Of a DNA stretch of 64,000 nt, positions 23,049 through 33,896 are shown one piece after another. The notes under the pieces were generated by a model. The model ran no database searches. It saw only the letters and a list, made by a program, of their open reading frames with translations, and had not been told where the DNA came from. A program made the position numbers and the translations under genes. Source of the DNA: Notamacropus eugenii (taxonomy: Eukaryota > Chordata > Mammalia > Diprotodontia > Macropodidae); NCBI RefSeq assembly GCF_028372415.1, contig NC_092876.1, positions 223,249,528-223,313,527 on the forward strand, written 5' to 3'. The stretch's first letter is position 1. Each line of letters starts with the position of its first letter.

Positions 23049-23432
23049 TAGTCCCTTCCCCACTCAACCTAGAATCTAAATTCCTTAAATGCGGCTTTTT
23101 TTTCCATTTTTGTTTTGAGCTTCATGCACATGTTCTTGCACATAGTAAGAAATTCTCTTTCACTGAAGAAAAATTCAGAATTTTACTTTTGAGGATCATC
23201 TCAGGATTCATATTTCATGTGATGATTTCTGCCATGCCTATGAATATTTGTGGAATGTAATTGAATATCCATCCATATAAAAACATAAATGCTTCACATT
23301 TTGAAATATTTAAATGAGTAGAGCTTAGCAAAGAATGATGTAGCTTAGTGTGAGGTCTATTCTCAGTGGCAACAACTGCTTCCAACTGATTACCTCTGGC
23401 CAATTCTGGTTTCTTTCTATTACCTGCAGATA

Positions 23433-23471
<39 letters not shown>

Positions 23472-23714
23472 CTTGTTTCAGGCCCTAAGGCACTGGAAAC
23501 GACACAATTAGTACACCAGGAGACACACAAATGGTAGTTTAAGAAAACATTCACACATACACTTCAATAACAAAATTTCCCAAAATACAAAGTTTTCCAT
23601 TATTATTTGAGCTATGGAAATACCCACTATTACCATTGTGCCATAAACTGCTCTATAAAAGCAGAGTACTCCTTCTGACTGGATGCAGCTGTGCTGCTCT
23701 TGGGTGTCTCCATC
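23049..23714. other. No gene; contains a (CA)n tract at 23431-23469
   Basis: Unique sequence apart from the CA microsatellite. The minus frame at 23215-23469 starts inside the microsatellite and is not credible. Confidence 0.5.
23431..23469. repeat. (CA)n microsatellite
   Basis: CA dinucleotides with one T interruption near the 5' end. Confidence 0.9.
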
Positions 23715-23870
23715 TCAATCCAATTTAATAAACATTTATTAAGCACTTGCTAGATACTAGGCACTGTGCTAAGCACTAGGGATACCATTAATAAAAGAAA
23801 GTCTTCACCCTCAAGCATTTACAATCTAATGGGGGCACAATATACAAAAGGAGACAGGAAAGAGATGGGA
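23715..23870 (-). mobile_element. L2 3'-end fragment, antisense
   Basis: 'ttaataaacatttattaagc', 'gcactgtgctaagcactagg', 'caccctcaagcatttacaat' and 'ctaatgggggcac' give the antisense L2 terminus with the usual order and spacing. Confidence 0.75.
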
Positions 23871-25002
23871 TAGAATAGGGGGAACTTCTTGCCACAGGTG
23901 CAGAGGGAGCATCTTGTTCCGTGGAGTCAAAATTAGATAGAGCAGTAGATGCAGAGAGTCTAGTATCAGCCCTTTATAAAGAAAGGCATTGAAAGGAATT
24001 TATAGTCTTCTGCCCTCAAGTCATCCAATCAGAGGGAAGCAAAAGCTGAGAAAGGGGACTATTAATCTTGGTTTGTAGGTATGGTGATGAGATTAGAAGT
24101 GATGAGTTTAACTTGGAGGGGCATCTTGTCCCATGTAGTTTTAACCAGGCAAGTAGGCAGATGCCCCAATCATAGCTCCCTCTCAACTTTGCACCCATGC
24201 TAGTCAGTACTGCTGAGTGTGATTATTTTGTGGATACGGTTTTAACGAAGCATACAGTAGTTGTTTTAGATTCAGTTGCTATTGATTGAGCTAGGGCCAG
24301 TTTGAGATACTAATAAGTTTATCAACCTGTAGTTACAGAAAATATTCTTTTTGAGGGCATTATCTCTGATTAATATAGTTGAAATGTAGCATGCTCTACA
24401 TAATTGCTTTGGTATAGTAATACATTATAGATTGATTTTCAAAGAGGATGTTGAGTTCAGCATAGTTCAAGAAAACATGTCTAAGAAATTTAAGTTTTCC
24501 CTGTACTTTCCATATGCTTTTCAGAAATACTCTTGGTGGTTTCTTTGATCATGTTATTTCAAGAGATTTGGAGTTTTTCTTAATTTGCATAAAAAACAAA
24601 GCACACATTGTTAGAAATCCCTAAATATGAACTGTGAATTGTTACACTTTAGTTGTAAAAGGTACACAAAGGCACCATTGATGCCAATTTATTGAAAATG
24701 GCTGAGGTTTAAAGAATCTCCCACTGGTGCCTTTGAGAACTGAACTCAAAATAGTAAAAAAAAAGTTGGTTGAAAATGAATTCAGGTTGACATCCAAGCT
24801 TTGAATGCTTAATACATACAAGTCCTGAAAGAAAATAGCATTGTAGGAAAATCAAAACAAAAATAGCTATTTAGAAAAAGATTCTTATTTAAAGAACAAA
24901 TTATTTTGTTTTAAAAAATGATACTGTGAAAGTAGAACTTCATAATAATCAAGATGATTGATGCTCATTATACCTGTATTAACAAAGTGAAACTTGAGAA
25001 AT
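23871..25002. other. No gene or repeat recognised
   Basis: Unique sequence. The 60-codon minus frame at 24016-24198 shows no motif. Confidence 0.5.
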
Positions 25003-25203
25003 GGGAGGCAACATGATGCAGTGGATAGGGTATTAGATTCGGGGTCAGAAAGACCTGGCTTTAGATACTAGAGGGGAGAGGCGCTGTATTACCTTGGGCA
25101 AATCATTTAACCTCTCCATTCCTCAGGTTCCTCACCTATGAAGTAAAAGGCTTGAACTTCATGGCTTCTACAACCCCTTTCAGCTCTAAATCTATAATCC
25201 TAT
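25003..25203 (+). mobile_element. MIR/THER-type CORE-SINE
   Basis: The head is 'acatgatgcagtggataggg', the body 'tcggggtcagaaagacctgg' and 'ccttgggcaaatcatttaac', and the end 'cctttcagctctaaatctat'. The 'cagctctaaatctatgatcc' ending marks the THER-like branch. Confidence 0.7.
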
Positions 25204-28200
25204 GATTATTTTTTGTCTAAATGATGCCATTTGTCAATATTAACAGTACTGAAGGCTGTAATAAAGACTAAAAGTGAATTTCCATCAAATTTCTTTTTTA
25301 AAGATTTTGGGAGTCTTTTTAAAAGAATAAGGAAAAAGAAAAGTCAAGGGAAGAAGAAAAATAGGGTCAAGAAGGGAGAGAAAAGAGGTTATGGATCTGT
25401 GTACTCAATGTATAGAAAGCTTTGATCATCTTTCTTTTCTCTCAGAGGTGGGAATGGAGGAATTTGAAATCATCTCTTATTCCTTTGAGTTGCAGACCAG
25501 CTCAGACCATGTTGTAGACTTTCTGAGTCTCCCTTGGTCAGAACCTTATCCCAAGAAAAACCTTAGGAGGCTTTAAGTTTGCCCTGAGGTTTGTATGATG
25601 GGACCACTTGAGCTTAGAAGCCTGTTAGAAGCCATGGCATCGTTTCCCAAATGACAAGGAAATAAAGATTACACACTTATTTCCTTTTTTCCTCCTGCCT
25701 CATCACAGCTGAGACTCTTCTTTTTACTTACACTTTCCCAAGTAAAGAACATAAAGATGTTGCCAAATTCATGTTATAAAAGAACAGTGTAAGATTGTTA
25801 AGCAAAATAACAAGAGTACACTGACTTCGAGCATATTTGATTTTCCAAATTTGGCATTGTGTTAATGTCAAGGTTTGGGGTCCATTTATTCTGAAACCTG
25901 CATACACATGTATGCATACATACACTGTTTCTATCAATCATACATGAGCATAATGGCCTACTGATTCCTCTGTCCTCTCCCTCAAAGTACATATTTGTTT
26001 TATGGCCAGAGACGTGAAAAGTTCATTCATGTCAGAATGGGTTGGTAAGTATAAACACACTACTTCACTTAAGCAGAATGAGCAAAGATCCCTGGTGTGT
26101 AATCTGGAGACTGGCTCTCTACTGAGATAGCACAGGTTTTGTATGACTAGCTGCAGCTCACAACAACAACAAAAATGTAACCTTTAAATAGAAGCACCAA
26201 AATAATTTAAAACAGATTGGAGGGTTTACAGAGCTCCCCTAGTAAGCAGCTCATATTTCAGTTTCTCCCCTCTAGGGACTACCTATTTGGTGTTCAAAGT
26301 TCATCTCATAATACAGCTGCTTATGTTCACATTTTCTACAATGTGGTATGGCAGAAATGTCCATGAAATGAAATACAAAATAAAATATGAAGCATTTTTT
26401 AAAAATGGTTTCTCCAACAATAGATTAGCTGTTACTGAGCCAAGGGGAAATCATTTAAAGGCTTTTAAAAAAAGAAATCCTTTTTAAAAAAAGGAGAAAA
26501 GGGGGAGGAGGGGAAAAGATAGGGTAAATTTAAATCCTTTTAAAGTTTGCAAGTTTGCATTGGTATAAGGTTGGAGGAGGGGAAAGGACAGGACAGGAGA
26601 GGACAGGAAAGGAGAGGAAAGAAGAGCAGTAACACTTGAAGATTTGGGAGGAATTTAAACTTCAAAAGCAAGATCCTACAGGTTACATAACCCATTGTAT
26701 TTTTTCTTTTATTAAAAAGATCTTGTAATTTACTTGGACATTTTTTCTCTACCAGTCAAAGATTGATAGCAACAAAAAGCACATAATTATGCTATTTTTT
26801 TATCAGTTTATCACTTTATTCCGTTCAATGTTGTATCTCCCATTATGGGAAACATAGATTTTGCACCTGGCTTTAGTCAAGAATGGGCTTTACAACAATA
26901 TATTTTCACATTTTAATTAAAGGGAACAGTAATATTAGTTGTACAGGCTAAGGCTTCAAAGAGAGGAGGATGTACCCTGTTCAATATCTATATCTTCAGA
27001 GGAAAGATTCTTTGCTGACTGTATCAACATTTTGAGACCTATTTTTAACCAGCCTTGTTAACTGCACCTGCATAGCTTACAGGGATGCCTGCCTTCCATG
27101 TGCATAGTAAATAGGATTACAAGTTAGACAAAAGTAATCAGGGAGACTCACAGGAAAAAAAAAAAGCAGTTTGTGTATCTGAGAAGTATCGCTGTGATTC
27201 TCTTTGGCTATGCTCCCAGAAAATTCGTAAATATTCCTATATGACTTCTTTCTCTAGATTTTAAAATTATCCTCAAAAATCTTAAAATGCAAAGTGTTAG
27301 CACTCAAATTGCCAGTCCTAAGTTGCATGCACATTCCCTAATTGATCCAATATTCTTTGCTGGCTATTTAAAGGCCATGCATACTTCCTGATAGATATCC
27401 ACTGGGGTTGGGGGCAGGGGGAATACACAACGATGATCTCTATCCAACCAGTACAACACCCTCTGCATGTCTCTCCCCAGTGCACTGAACAATGTCAGAG
27501 CTGACAGCCATGGCTTAGTGTAATGGGTCAATGATTTTTTTTTCCCTCTAGATCCAAGAGTAGACTCAACTCATGGGCTGGATATAGGATAGTATGTGGA
27601 AAAATTTTCTTCACCTTCCAAGCTTTAAGAAAATGCAGTTTGGGGTGTGGTTGTACATTGTAAAGACTTTGGCTGTATGTTTATAAATGGTTCTAAGCCT
27701 GTTCCTGTCCATTTTGTCCCAATAATAGTTGGTATGTGTAGACATAGTGCCCTGTGACCCCCTTTGCCGTTGGCTTCAATGTTCTGTGGATTTTATGGAT
27801 CAAAATACTCTAAACCAAAGCTCAATAGCCCCCATCAATGTGTTTTAGACTAGTTGGCCACTTAGTTCACAACGAAGCATTTAATAATATTGCATAGTAA
27901 AATAACAACAGAATAGACTTTGAACTTATTCTTCCACAAATACAGATATACACATTGAATAGGAGCAAGAGAACTGGATAGGGATCATGTGCATCCAGAT
28001 GCAGGGAAACCATATTACCAGAGCACACCAACTGAGAAACAACTCATGCTTGTAACATTGCAAAGCTATTAGTGTATTATGTTTTAAAATCATACCTCCC
28101 TCTGCTGGACCTGTTCCCAATCAGGCATGATATATGGCAGCTATGTTCATTGGGCATCTTGACTGCTTTCTAGCAGACAACAAGTTTCTGCTCCCTGGTC

Positions 28201-28847
28201 TGTTAATCAACTTTTTCAGTCATCTCCACTATCTGATGGAAGTGTGTTGTGGTTAACAAGCCTCTCTCTGGTATAGATTCTATATAGGGATATAAATACA
28301 GACAAAAACTCTACAATTCTTTTAGCTTTTGATTGTACCCCAGCTATAGTCCCTACCTCAGGTGAAATCTTTGGAGATAACTATCTCATTCTCCTCAGCA
28401 CACTGACAGTAATGTGATTAATAAGGTTTCTACCAATAAGGGAAAGCCATTGATTATGAAGCTTTCTGAAACTTTAATTCAGCATTCTCACCAGAAGGTA
28501 CAGAGGCTGAGGATCAGGTCCAGCCTTATCAACTCTAATTAGAGAAGTATCTGTCTTCTATTCATGAACATCTGTCTTCTACTGTTTCCCCTGCATCCTT
28601 CAATTCACCTGCCACTTAAATTAAGCTCAGAAATGTCATACTCATGTAGCTGAGGTAAATATGGCCAAGGTTACTTCCCCAAACAGAAAAGGAGCTAACC
28701 ATTTTGAACACCCTCCTATTATTTTTTCTTTCTTAGGTAAACAACAGTGGCTGTTTTGAATAAGGAAGGCTAAAAAGCAGTAAACTTTTCTCTCTCTTCC
28801 CCTAACAACACATCATAGCCTATTCTTTCTAAGTATGGATGGCCTGT
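25204..28847. other. Long stretch without a recognisable gene or repeat
   Basis: About 3.6 kb in which I recognise no LINE, SINE or LTR core and no long open frame. It holds a purine-rich tract at 26461-26640. Short frames of 60-70 codons occur on both strands and look like chance. Confidence 0.45.
26569..26630 (+). repeat. Purine-rich GGACA/GGAGA repeat
   Basis: The G/A strand reads as imperfect 5-mers (ggaca, ggaga, ggaaa), following another purine run at 26489-26525. It is low-complexity, and mirror-repeat triplex formation is possible but not shown. Confidence 0.8.
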
Positions 28848-29165
28848 TACAGTTTATAAAACATTTTACATATAATATCTCATTTGATTCTTAAAACAAC
28901 CTGTGAGGTAGAAATAAATCACTTTCTTTCAAATCCTGTGGTTTCATCTGTATACATATAATTCCCAGCGAGGAAAGGAAGTTTCTCTTATCAATACAAA
29001 CTTGCAGCTGCTTGGAATCTTATGGCTTTAGAAAGCTGCTTGGGACACTGAAAGACTAACTCATTACGCAGGTCATACACAATATGTATTGGAGGCAAGC
29101 CTTGAATGTAAATCTTCCTAATTCCAAGTCTACCTCTATCCACAACACCATGCTACTTCCTAACT
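28848..29165 (-). mobile_element. MIR-class SINE fragment (antisense), interrupted
   Basis: Antisense MIR words at 28849-28915 ('ttacatataatatctcattt', 'aaaacaacctgtgaggtaga') resume at about 29035 ('ctaactcattacgcaggtca', 'aattccaagtctacctctat'). The material between is unexplained. Confidence 0.5.
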
Positions 29166-29214
29166 CACATTAATATAGGTTCTATGAAACCTATATTAAT
29201 TAGTTCCCAACTCA

Positions 29215-29425
29215 TATTTATATAGAACATTAGGGCTGGAATCAGAAAGAGATGAGTTCAAATCCAACCTCAGACACACACTAGATGTGTGTGATCCTAG
29301 GTAAAGCCCTTAACCTCTGTTTGCCTCATTCCATTGGAAAAGGAAATGGTAATATTTTGGTTAAGAAAACTCCATGGACAGTATGTCACAAAGACTCGCA
29401 CATGACTGAGCAAAGTATTTTTCTC
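29215..29425 (+). mobile_element. Marsupial CORE-SINE
   Basis: 'gttcaaatccaacctcagac', 'ccttaacctctgtttgcctc', 'ggaaaaggaaatggtaatat' and 'cacaaagactcgcacatgac' follow the sense SINE with its extended 3' half. The head is eroded. Confidence 0.7.
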
Positions 29426-29429
29426 ATGA

Positions 29430-29605
29430 TCACCAATGACGTTGTACAGAGAGACTAATGTTGGCATTTTTATTTCCATTTTATAGTTGAGTAAACTGAG
29501 GCACAGAAAGGTTAATTGAATTGTCCAAAGGCACATATCTATTAAGTAGTATCCAGGAACCGAACCTGTGTCTTCTGACTCAGAATTAGACCAGTAGATC
29601 ATAGT
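29430..29605 (-). mobile_element. MIR-class SINE fragment (antisense)
   Basis: 'ccattttatagttgagtaaa', 'ctgaggcacagaaaggttaa', 'gtccaaaggcacatatctat' and 'gtgtcttctgactcagaatt' give the antisense MIR core. Confidence 0.7.
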
Positions 29606-29931
29606 TACTTTCCCCAGCCTTCTTTTGAGATGCCTTTCATATTGTCAAATCCCACCATGTAATTATATATTTTATGGCACAGTCATTCACCTACAGATGT
29701 GGTAGTAAAACCCACCACTAAAAAAAAGGCACTTAAACTATGATCCTATGTCCTTTGAATAGTGTGATAGAAAGAAAATGGTTCTTTCTTAACTTTTCTT
29801 TGGATGAAAAAGGAGGTAGAGGACAGAGAATTTGGAACTAATGAATGTTATTTAAAAAAAAAAAAGAGAATATGTTACTAGAAGTCAGGGGATTATGTTA
29901 GAACTAGTCCTGGCTCCCTCATTGATTCACT
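29606..29931. other. No gene or repeat recognised
   Basis: Unique sequence with an A-run at 29851-29864. Confidence 0.45.
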
Positions 29932-30190
29932 GTACGAGATGTAGCTAGGTGACTCAATGGATAGAATGGCAGGACTGAAGGAAGGAAGACTGATTTTTCT
30001 GAGTTCAAATCCAGCCTCAGATACTTATGAGCTGTGTGATCCTGGGCAAGTCATTTAACTCCACTAGGTTTAGTTTTCTTATCTATAAAATGATCTAGAT
30101 AAGAAAATAGTAAACTGTCCCAGTATCTTTGTCAAGGAAAATCTCAAAAAGGCTCAGGAAGAGTAGGACAAAAAGGACTAAAATAGCATG
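29932..30190 (+). mobile_element. Marsupial CORE-SINE, near full length
   Basis: The head is 'gtagctaggtgactcaatgg', the body 'gttcaaatccagcctcagat' and 'tgtgatcctgggcaagtcat', the core 'gttttcttatctataaaatg', and the 3' half 'actgtcccagtatctttgtc' to 'aggaagagtaggacaaaaag'. Confidence 0.8.
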
Positions 30191-30624
30191 ATATGAGCAT
30201 AGATCTTTTTGGCTCAGCTTCCTCATTTAAAATTTGAAAAACACCCTGTTCCCTGCCTCCTTTACAATGGTATGATGCTGTAATGAGTTTAAGTTCATAA
30301 AAGTTTTTTTTTTTCAAAAAGTATAGTAAAAGCTACTACATTCATATGTATATGAGACATAAGTTTTGGATTTTTTTTCCAATCTTAGTAAACCACCCTA
30401 TCTTATCTAGTACTTTTCATAGCCAAAGGTACACAATATGGCATTTGTGAATCAGTGGCAATAGAATAAAACGTTTAAGTACATGAAGCTAATTGACCTT
30501 TCCAGATTTAAACTATGACCTTAACAGAACTATGCTAACTTGATCAGACATTTCAATAAGGACTTAACCAAGGCAAAGTACAAAGGAAAAATCAATTCTG
30601 ATTTTTTCTAGTAACATGTTAGTG
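30191..30624. other. No gene or repeat recognised
   Basis: AT-rich unique sequence with T-runs. Confidence 0.45.
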
Positions 30625-30880
30625 GTAGCATGAGGCACTGAAGAGCACACTGAACTCAGAGTGAAAAGACCTGGCTCCATATCTTATGTCCAATGGTTAC
30701 CAGCTGTGTAAACACAAACCAGTTGCTTACCATTAGTAAACATGAATTATCTGCTCTAAATCCTAATATCCCCATTTTAAAAATTGGGATAAGAATATTT
30801 GCACCATTGATCTCATTGTTATTTTGAGAGGAAAGTGACATGTAAAGTTTAAATCGCTATATAAATATGAGATAATTATT
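30625..30880 (+). mobile_element. MIR-class SINE
   Basis: 'gaactcagagtgaaaagacc', 'tggctccatatcttatgtcc', 'ccccattttaaaaattggga', 'gatctcattgttattttgag' and 'gtttaaatcgctatataaat' follow the sense MIR with its own 3' part. Confidence 0.6.
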
Positions 30881-31043
30881 ATTTTAAGATAGCGATATGG
30901 TTGATTGATATGATTTTACATATCATGACTAATTAATAGCTTCCATAAATGAAGAAACCAAAACATGCAAAAATTCATCAAAAAAAGAGCCAACCAACAA
31001 TGAAATATTTTTCATGGTTTCTGTGCAATCTACTTAAATGAAC

Positions 31044-31127
31044 CTTGACATCCATTCAGGAAGTTCAGTTGGAAGTGAATTTGATCTTCCAAGATCAGTG
31101 TACTTTCATCTGGATTCACCATGCTCT
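31044..31127 (-). other. Weak candidate exon (84 bp, phase-symmetric)
   Basis: On the minus strand a long T-rich tract with TTTTTGCAG immediately precedes an 84-bp segment that stays open in one frame. It encodes SMVNPDESTLILEDQIHF followed by QLNFLNGCQ. It ends at CAAG followed by GTTCAT, a poor splice donor (T at +3, no G at +5), and the frame closes 12 bases further on. I do not recognise the peptide. The T-tract may simply be the complement of an A-rich tail, so this is only a hint. Confidence 0.15.
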
Positions 31128-31384
31128 CTGCAAAAACAAAAATAAAAAACAAAAAAAAATTATCAAAAAGATGAGTTATAGAGAGGTAGAAATAATTGAA
31201 GGAATACCTGAAAATTAATTTTTTGTTTAATGGCAAGTTCAGTGTCTTGCTACTGACATCAATAAAAATTAAAACAAAATTGTGACACTCCTAAAACATG
31301 TGCCATACCTAAATATATAAGCATGACAGTGAATTACTTCACCAAATTGACTATTTTTTGCCCACAAAACATATTGCTATAGGT

Positions 31385-31475
31385 TTGTCTGGGTATATAT
31401 GCATACATATACATACATATGTGCATATATATATACATCAATGCATATGTGAATATGTATGTATGTGCGTACGTA
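31385..31475. repeat. Imperfect (TATG/CATA)n low-complexity tract
   Basis: Alternating 'catacatatg' and 'tatatatacatcaatgcata' words form imperfect tetramers. The His-Ile/Tyr-rich frames across it are artefacts. Confidence 0.7.
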
Positions 31476-31729
31476 TGCTCTCTTCCCTCCTCAGAATTTA
31501 CAGAAAAGTTGATATTCCAATTGGAGGTTACTTTTGGCAGTCATCTTCCTCTGTTTGGCAAGCAAGTCAAATATTTGCATACTATGGTGCTTTATATGCT
31601 CATTTTGCCTTTATTGTAGAAATTGATTTATATTAGTATAACTACCAAATGAAACCATGGTAAGTGCTATTGATATTATTTCTATGATCCACTTGCCATG
31701 TTTTAAGGTTTAATACCTTGTTTAAATAA

Positions 31730-33480
31730 TTTAGGTGAAATCTCAGTTGTAGGTCATATCTTTTTCTTCTTCTTATTGTTTCTTCTTGTTGATCATAAAT
31801 CCGAATTTTAGCTCTGATGGGTCTATGGTTGACTGAACCATCAAAGCTCCATTCTGCATGAATTAGAAGTCATTTTCTGTCTGTTAAAATTAAGTCAATT
31901 TCTGTCTTTGTGATATCATTTGGTACTTGCCATGTTAAGTACCTACCAATTCTTTTTTTTTCTTTTTTTGAAGAAAAATGATATAGAATCAATGAGTGAA
32001 TAGTTATTAAATGCCTGTCATGTGCCAGACATGAGCCTTCTGGGTAATTTACAAGCCACTAGTATCTTATTTCTTTCTCCTGAACTATAGTGCCACATAT
32101 TTTTTCCATCATTTTCCCACTTTTTAAATGAAGTCACCAATCATAAGAATGCATTTTAGTTTGATTTGGAGGCTTTTATCAGCTTCAAAAAATTACCTTT
32201 TATTCTCAGCAATAGAAATTGGTGCTTGGGCTCTGATTATTTCCATGGTGGTATTTATGTAAATACTTGTCATTAGAATGGTAATAGTTGATGATCAAAG
32301 ATCACATGAAATAATATTTCTTATAGGTTTTGGATTTTTATAAATAAATCCACTTTGCAGACTACTTTTTTTTTTTACCTCCAATAAGTACCTTTGAGTC
32401 ATTTCTTAATCCCCAACCACATCCCCACTTCATTATTATTACAGAGGGAAATACTATCTTCCCAGTTCCTCAAGCTCACAACCAAAGGGTCGTCCTGAAC
32501 TCCTCACTATCTCTCACTGCCCGCCCCATCCCCCGCAAACCCAAACTAGGGCCAAATCCCATTGATTTAATTCTATAACATCTCTCCTATTTGCTACCTT
32601 GTCTCCTCTAACATTGTCACCATCCAAGTGTAGACTCTTGCCCTCTAACTCTTAGGCTATTACAATACTCTGCTGATGGTCTGCCTGATTCAAATCTCTT
32701 CACGCTACAATCCATCATCCATTCAACCACCAAAGTGATTTTCTTAAAGCTTAGATCTGATTGTGTCACTTCCCTTCTCAGTAAACTACCATGACTGGCT
32801 ACTTAATACCTCAAGGAACAAATGCAAAATACTCTGTTTGGCATTCAAGTCCTTCATAACCTAGCCCTCTCATACCTTCCCAGTTTTTTTACACCTTACT
32901 AACCACTACATCTTTTCAATCTAGTGACACTGGACTCCTAGCTGTTCCTCAAACAAGACACTACTCTCAGTTCTGGTCATTTTCTCTTGTTTTCTCCCAC
33001 AGCTAGAATGTTCTCCCTCCTTAATTCTGCCTATTAATTTCCGTGGTTTCTCTTAAGTTTCCAAGAAAATGCCACATTCTAACCTTCCAACACAAACTTT
33101 CCCAACCACTCTTAATCCTAGTGACTGTTAATAATTTCCTATTTATTCTCTATATAACTTGCTTTATATATATTTGCATGCTGTTTCCTCCATTAGGTTG
33201 TAAGCTTCTAGAGGGCAGGGATTATTTTTTGCTTTTGTGTGTCCCCAGAAATTAGTACAATGCATGACCCATTGTAGATGCTCAATAAATATTGATTGAT
33301 TGAACGATAATTAATCTTTCTGCTTATCTATAATTCCCTTCTTTCTAATTTTGTTTATACCAAGAATGTCAACATTGATATGTTTCAACTTCTCCAGTGG
33401 TATGTCAACCTATTGGTCATTAAACAAGGATTTCACATTTAGAGCACCAATAGTCAAAAATTAAAGTCAGATGATGGTCT
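31730..33480 (-). pseudogene. RTE-like LINE endonuclease domain relic, split by an L2
   Basis: On the minus strand the EN domain begins at about 33475 with TIGALNVKSLFNDQ (the family's 'ATLNVRTL' start) and DILGINKIRKKGI ('DIIGLSEVRRKG' block). It is cut by the L2 at about 32430-33302 and resumes at about 32420. CILMIGDFI then a stop then KVGK (near 32150) corresponds to the 'GDFNAKVGK' catalytic block, and TKTEIDLILTDRK (near 31890) to 'NEIDYILT'. NHRPIRAKIRI follows as the degraded 'SDHRLVRAKI' histidine motif. Several in-frame stops show it is dead. It is distinct from the BovB-like RTE at 44.0 and 51.5 kb and may be RTE-X/L4-like. Confidence 0.75.
32430..33302 (+). mobile_element. L2 LINE 3' region inserted in an RTE-like relic
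   Basis: The L2 order is clear: 'agtgattttcttaaagctta', 'gattgtgtcacttcccttct', 'ggcattcaagtccttcataa', 'cctccattaggttgtaagct', 'tctagagggcagggattatt', 'gtagatgctcaataaatatt', ending in the characteristic TGATTGATTGAA at 33291-33302. The 70-codon plus frame inside it is not a gene. Confidence 0.8.
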
Positions 33481-33882
33481 AAGAACTGTTTGATTCTTAG
33501 TATCATCTTCTCTCTTTCCTGCCACTCCCTTACTATCACTACAGAAGCAATAAGAGGTGATATAATACTGAGGACCATTTAAGGAGGGAAGTCTTAAACC
33601 TTAATAAAGAAAGGTGGCTGAGAACTCTAATATGGATTACATATGCCTCCTCTCTCATTCGTAGAATATATTCATGAAGATCATTTATATATGAAATGAA
33701 AGAGAATTCAAAGTATTACTAGCAATCAAGCAGTCATTTGCAAGCAATACTCAAAAAACAAAGTCCACCTCTTTGTCACCTCATAATTGACTGAAAGATG
33801 GGTTCAATTATAAAAAGTATTCAATTTGATAGAACAAAACTCTGATTATATCTATCTCTTTGTCATATCGTTCAGGATTCCT
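33481..33882. other. No gene or repeat recognised
   Basis: Unique sequence upstream of the L1-derived element. Confidence 0.4.
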
Positions 33883-33896
33883 GGGAAAAACTAATA

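Noticed and set aside
27540..27620. Splice acceptor-like 'ttttttttccctctag' as an exon start
   Set aside because: No open frame or donor of sensible length follows. Polypyrimidine-AG words are common by chance.
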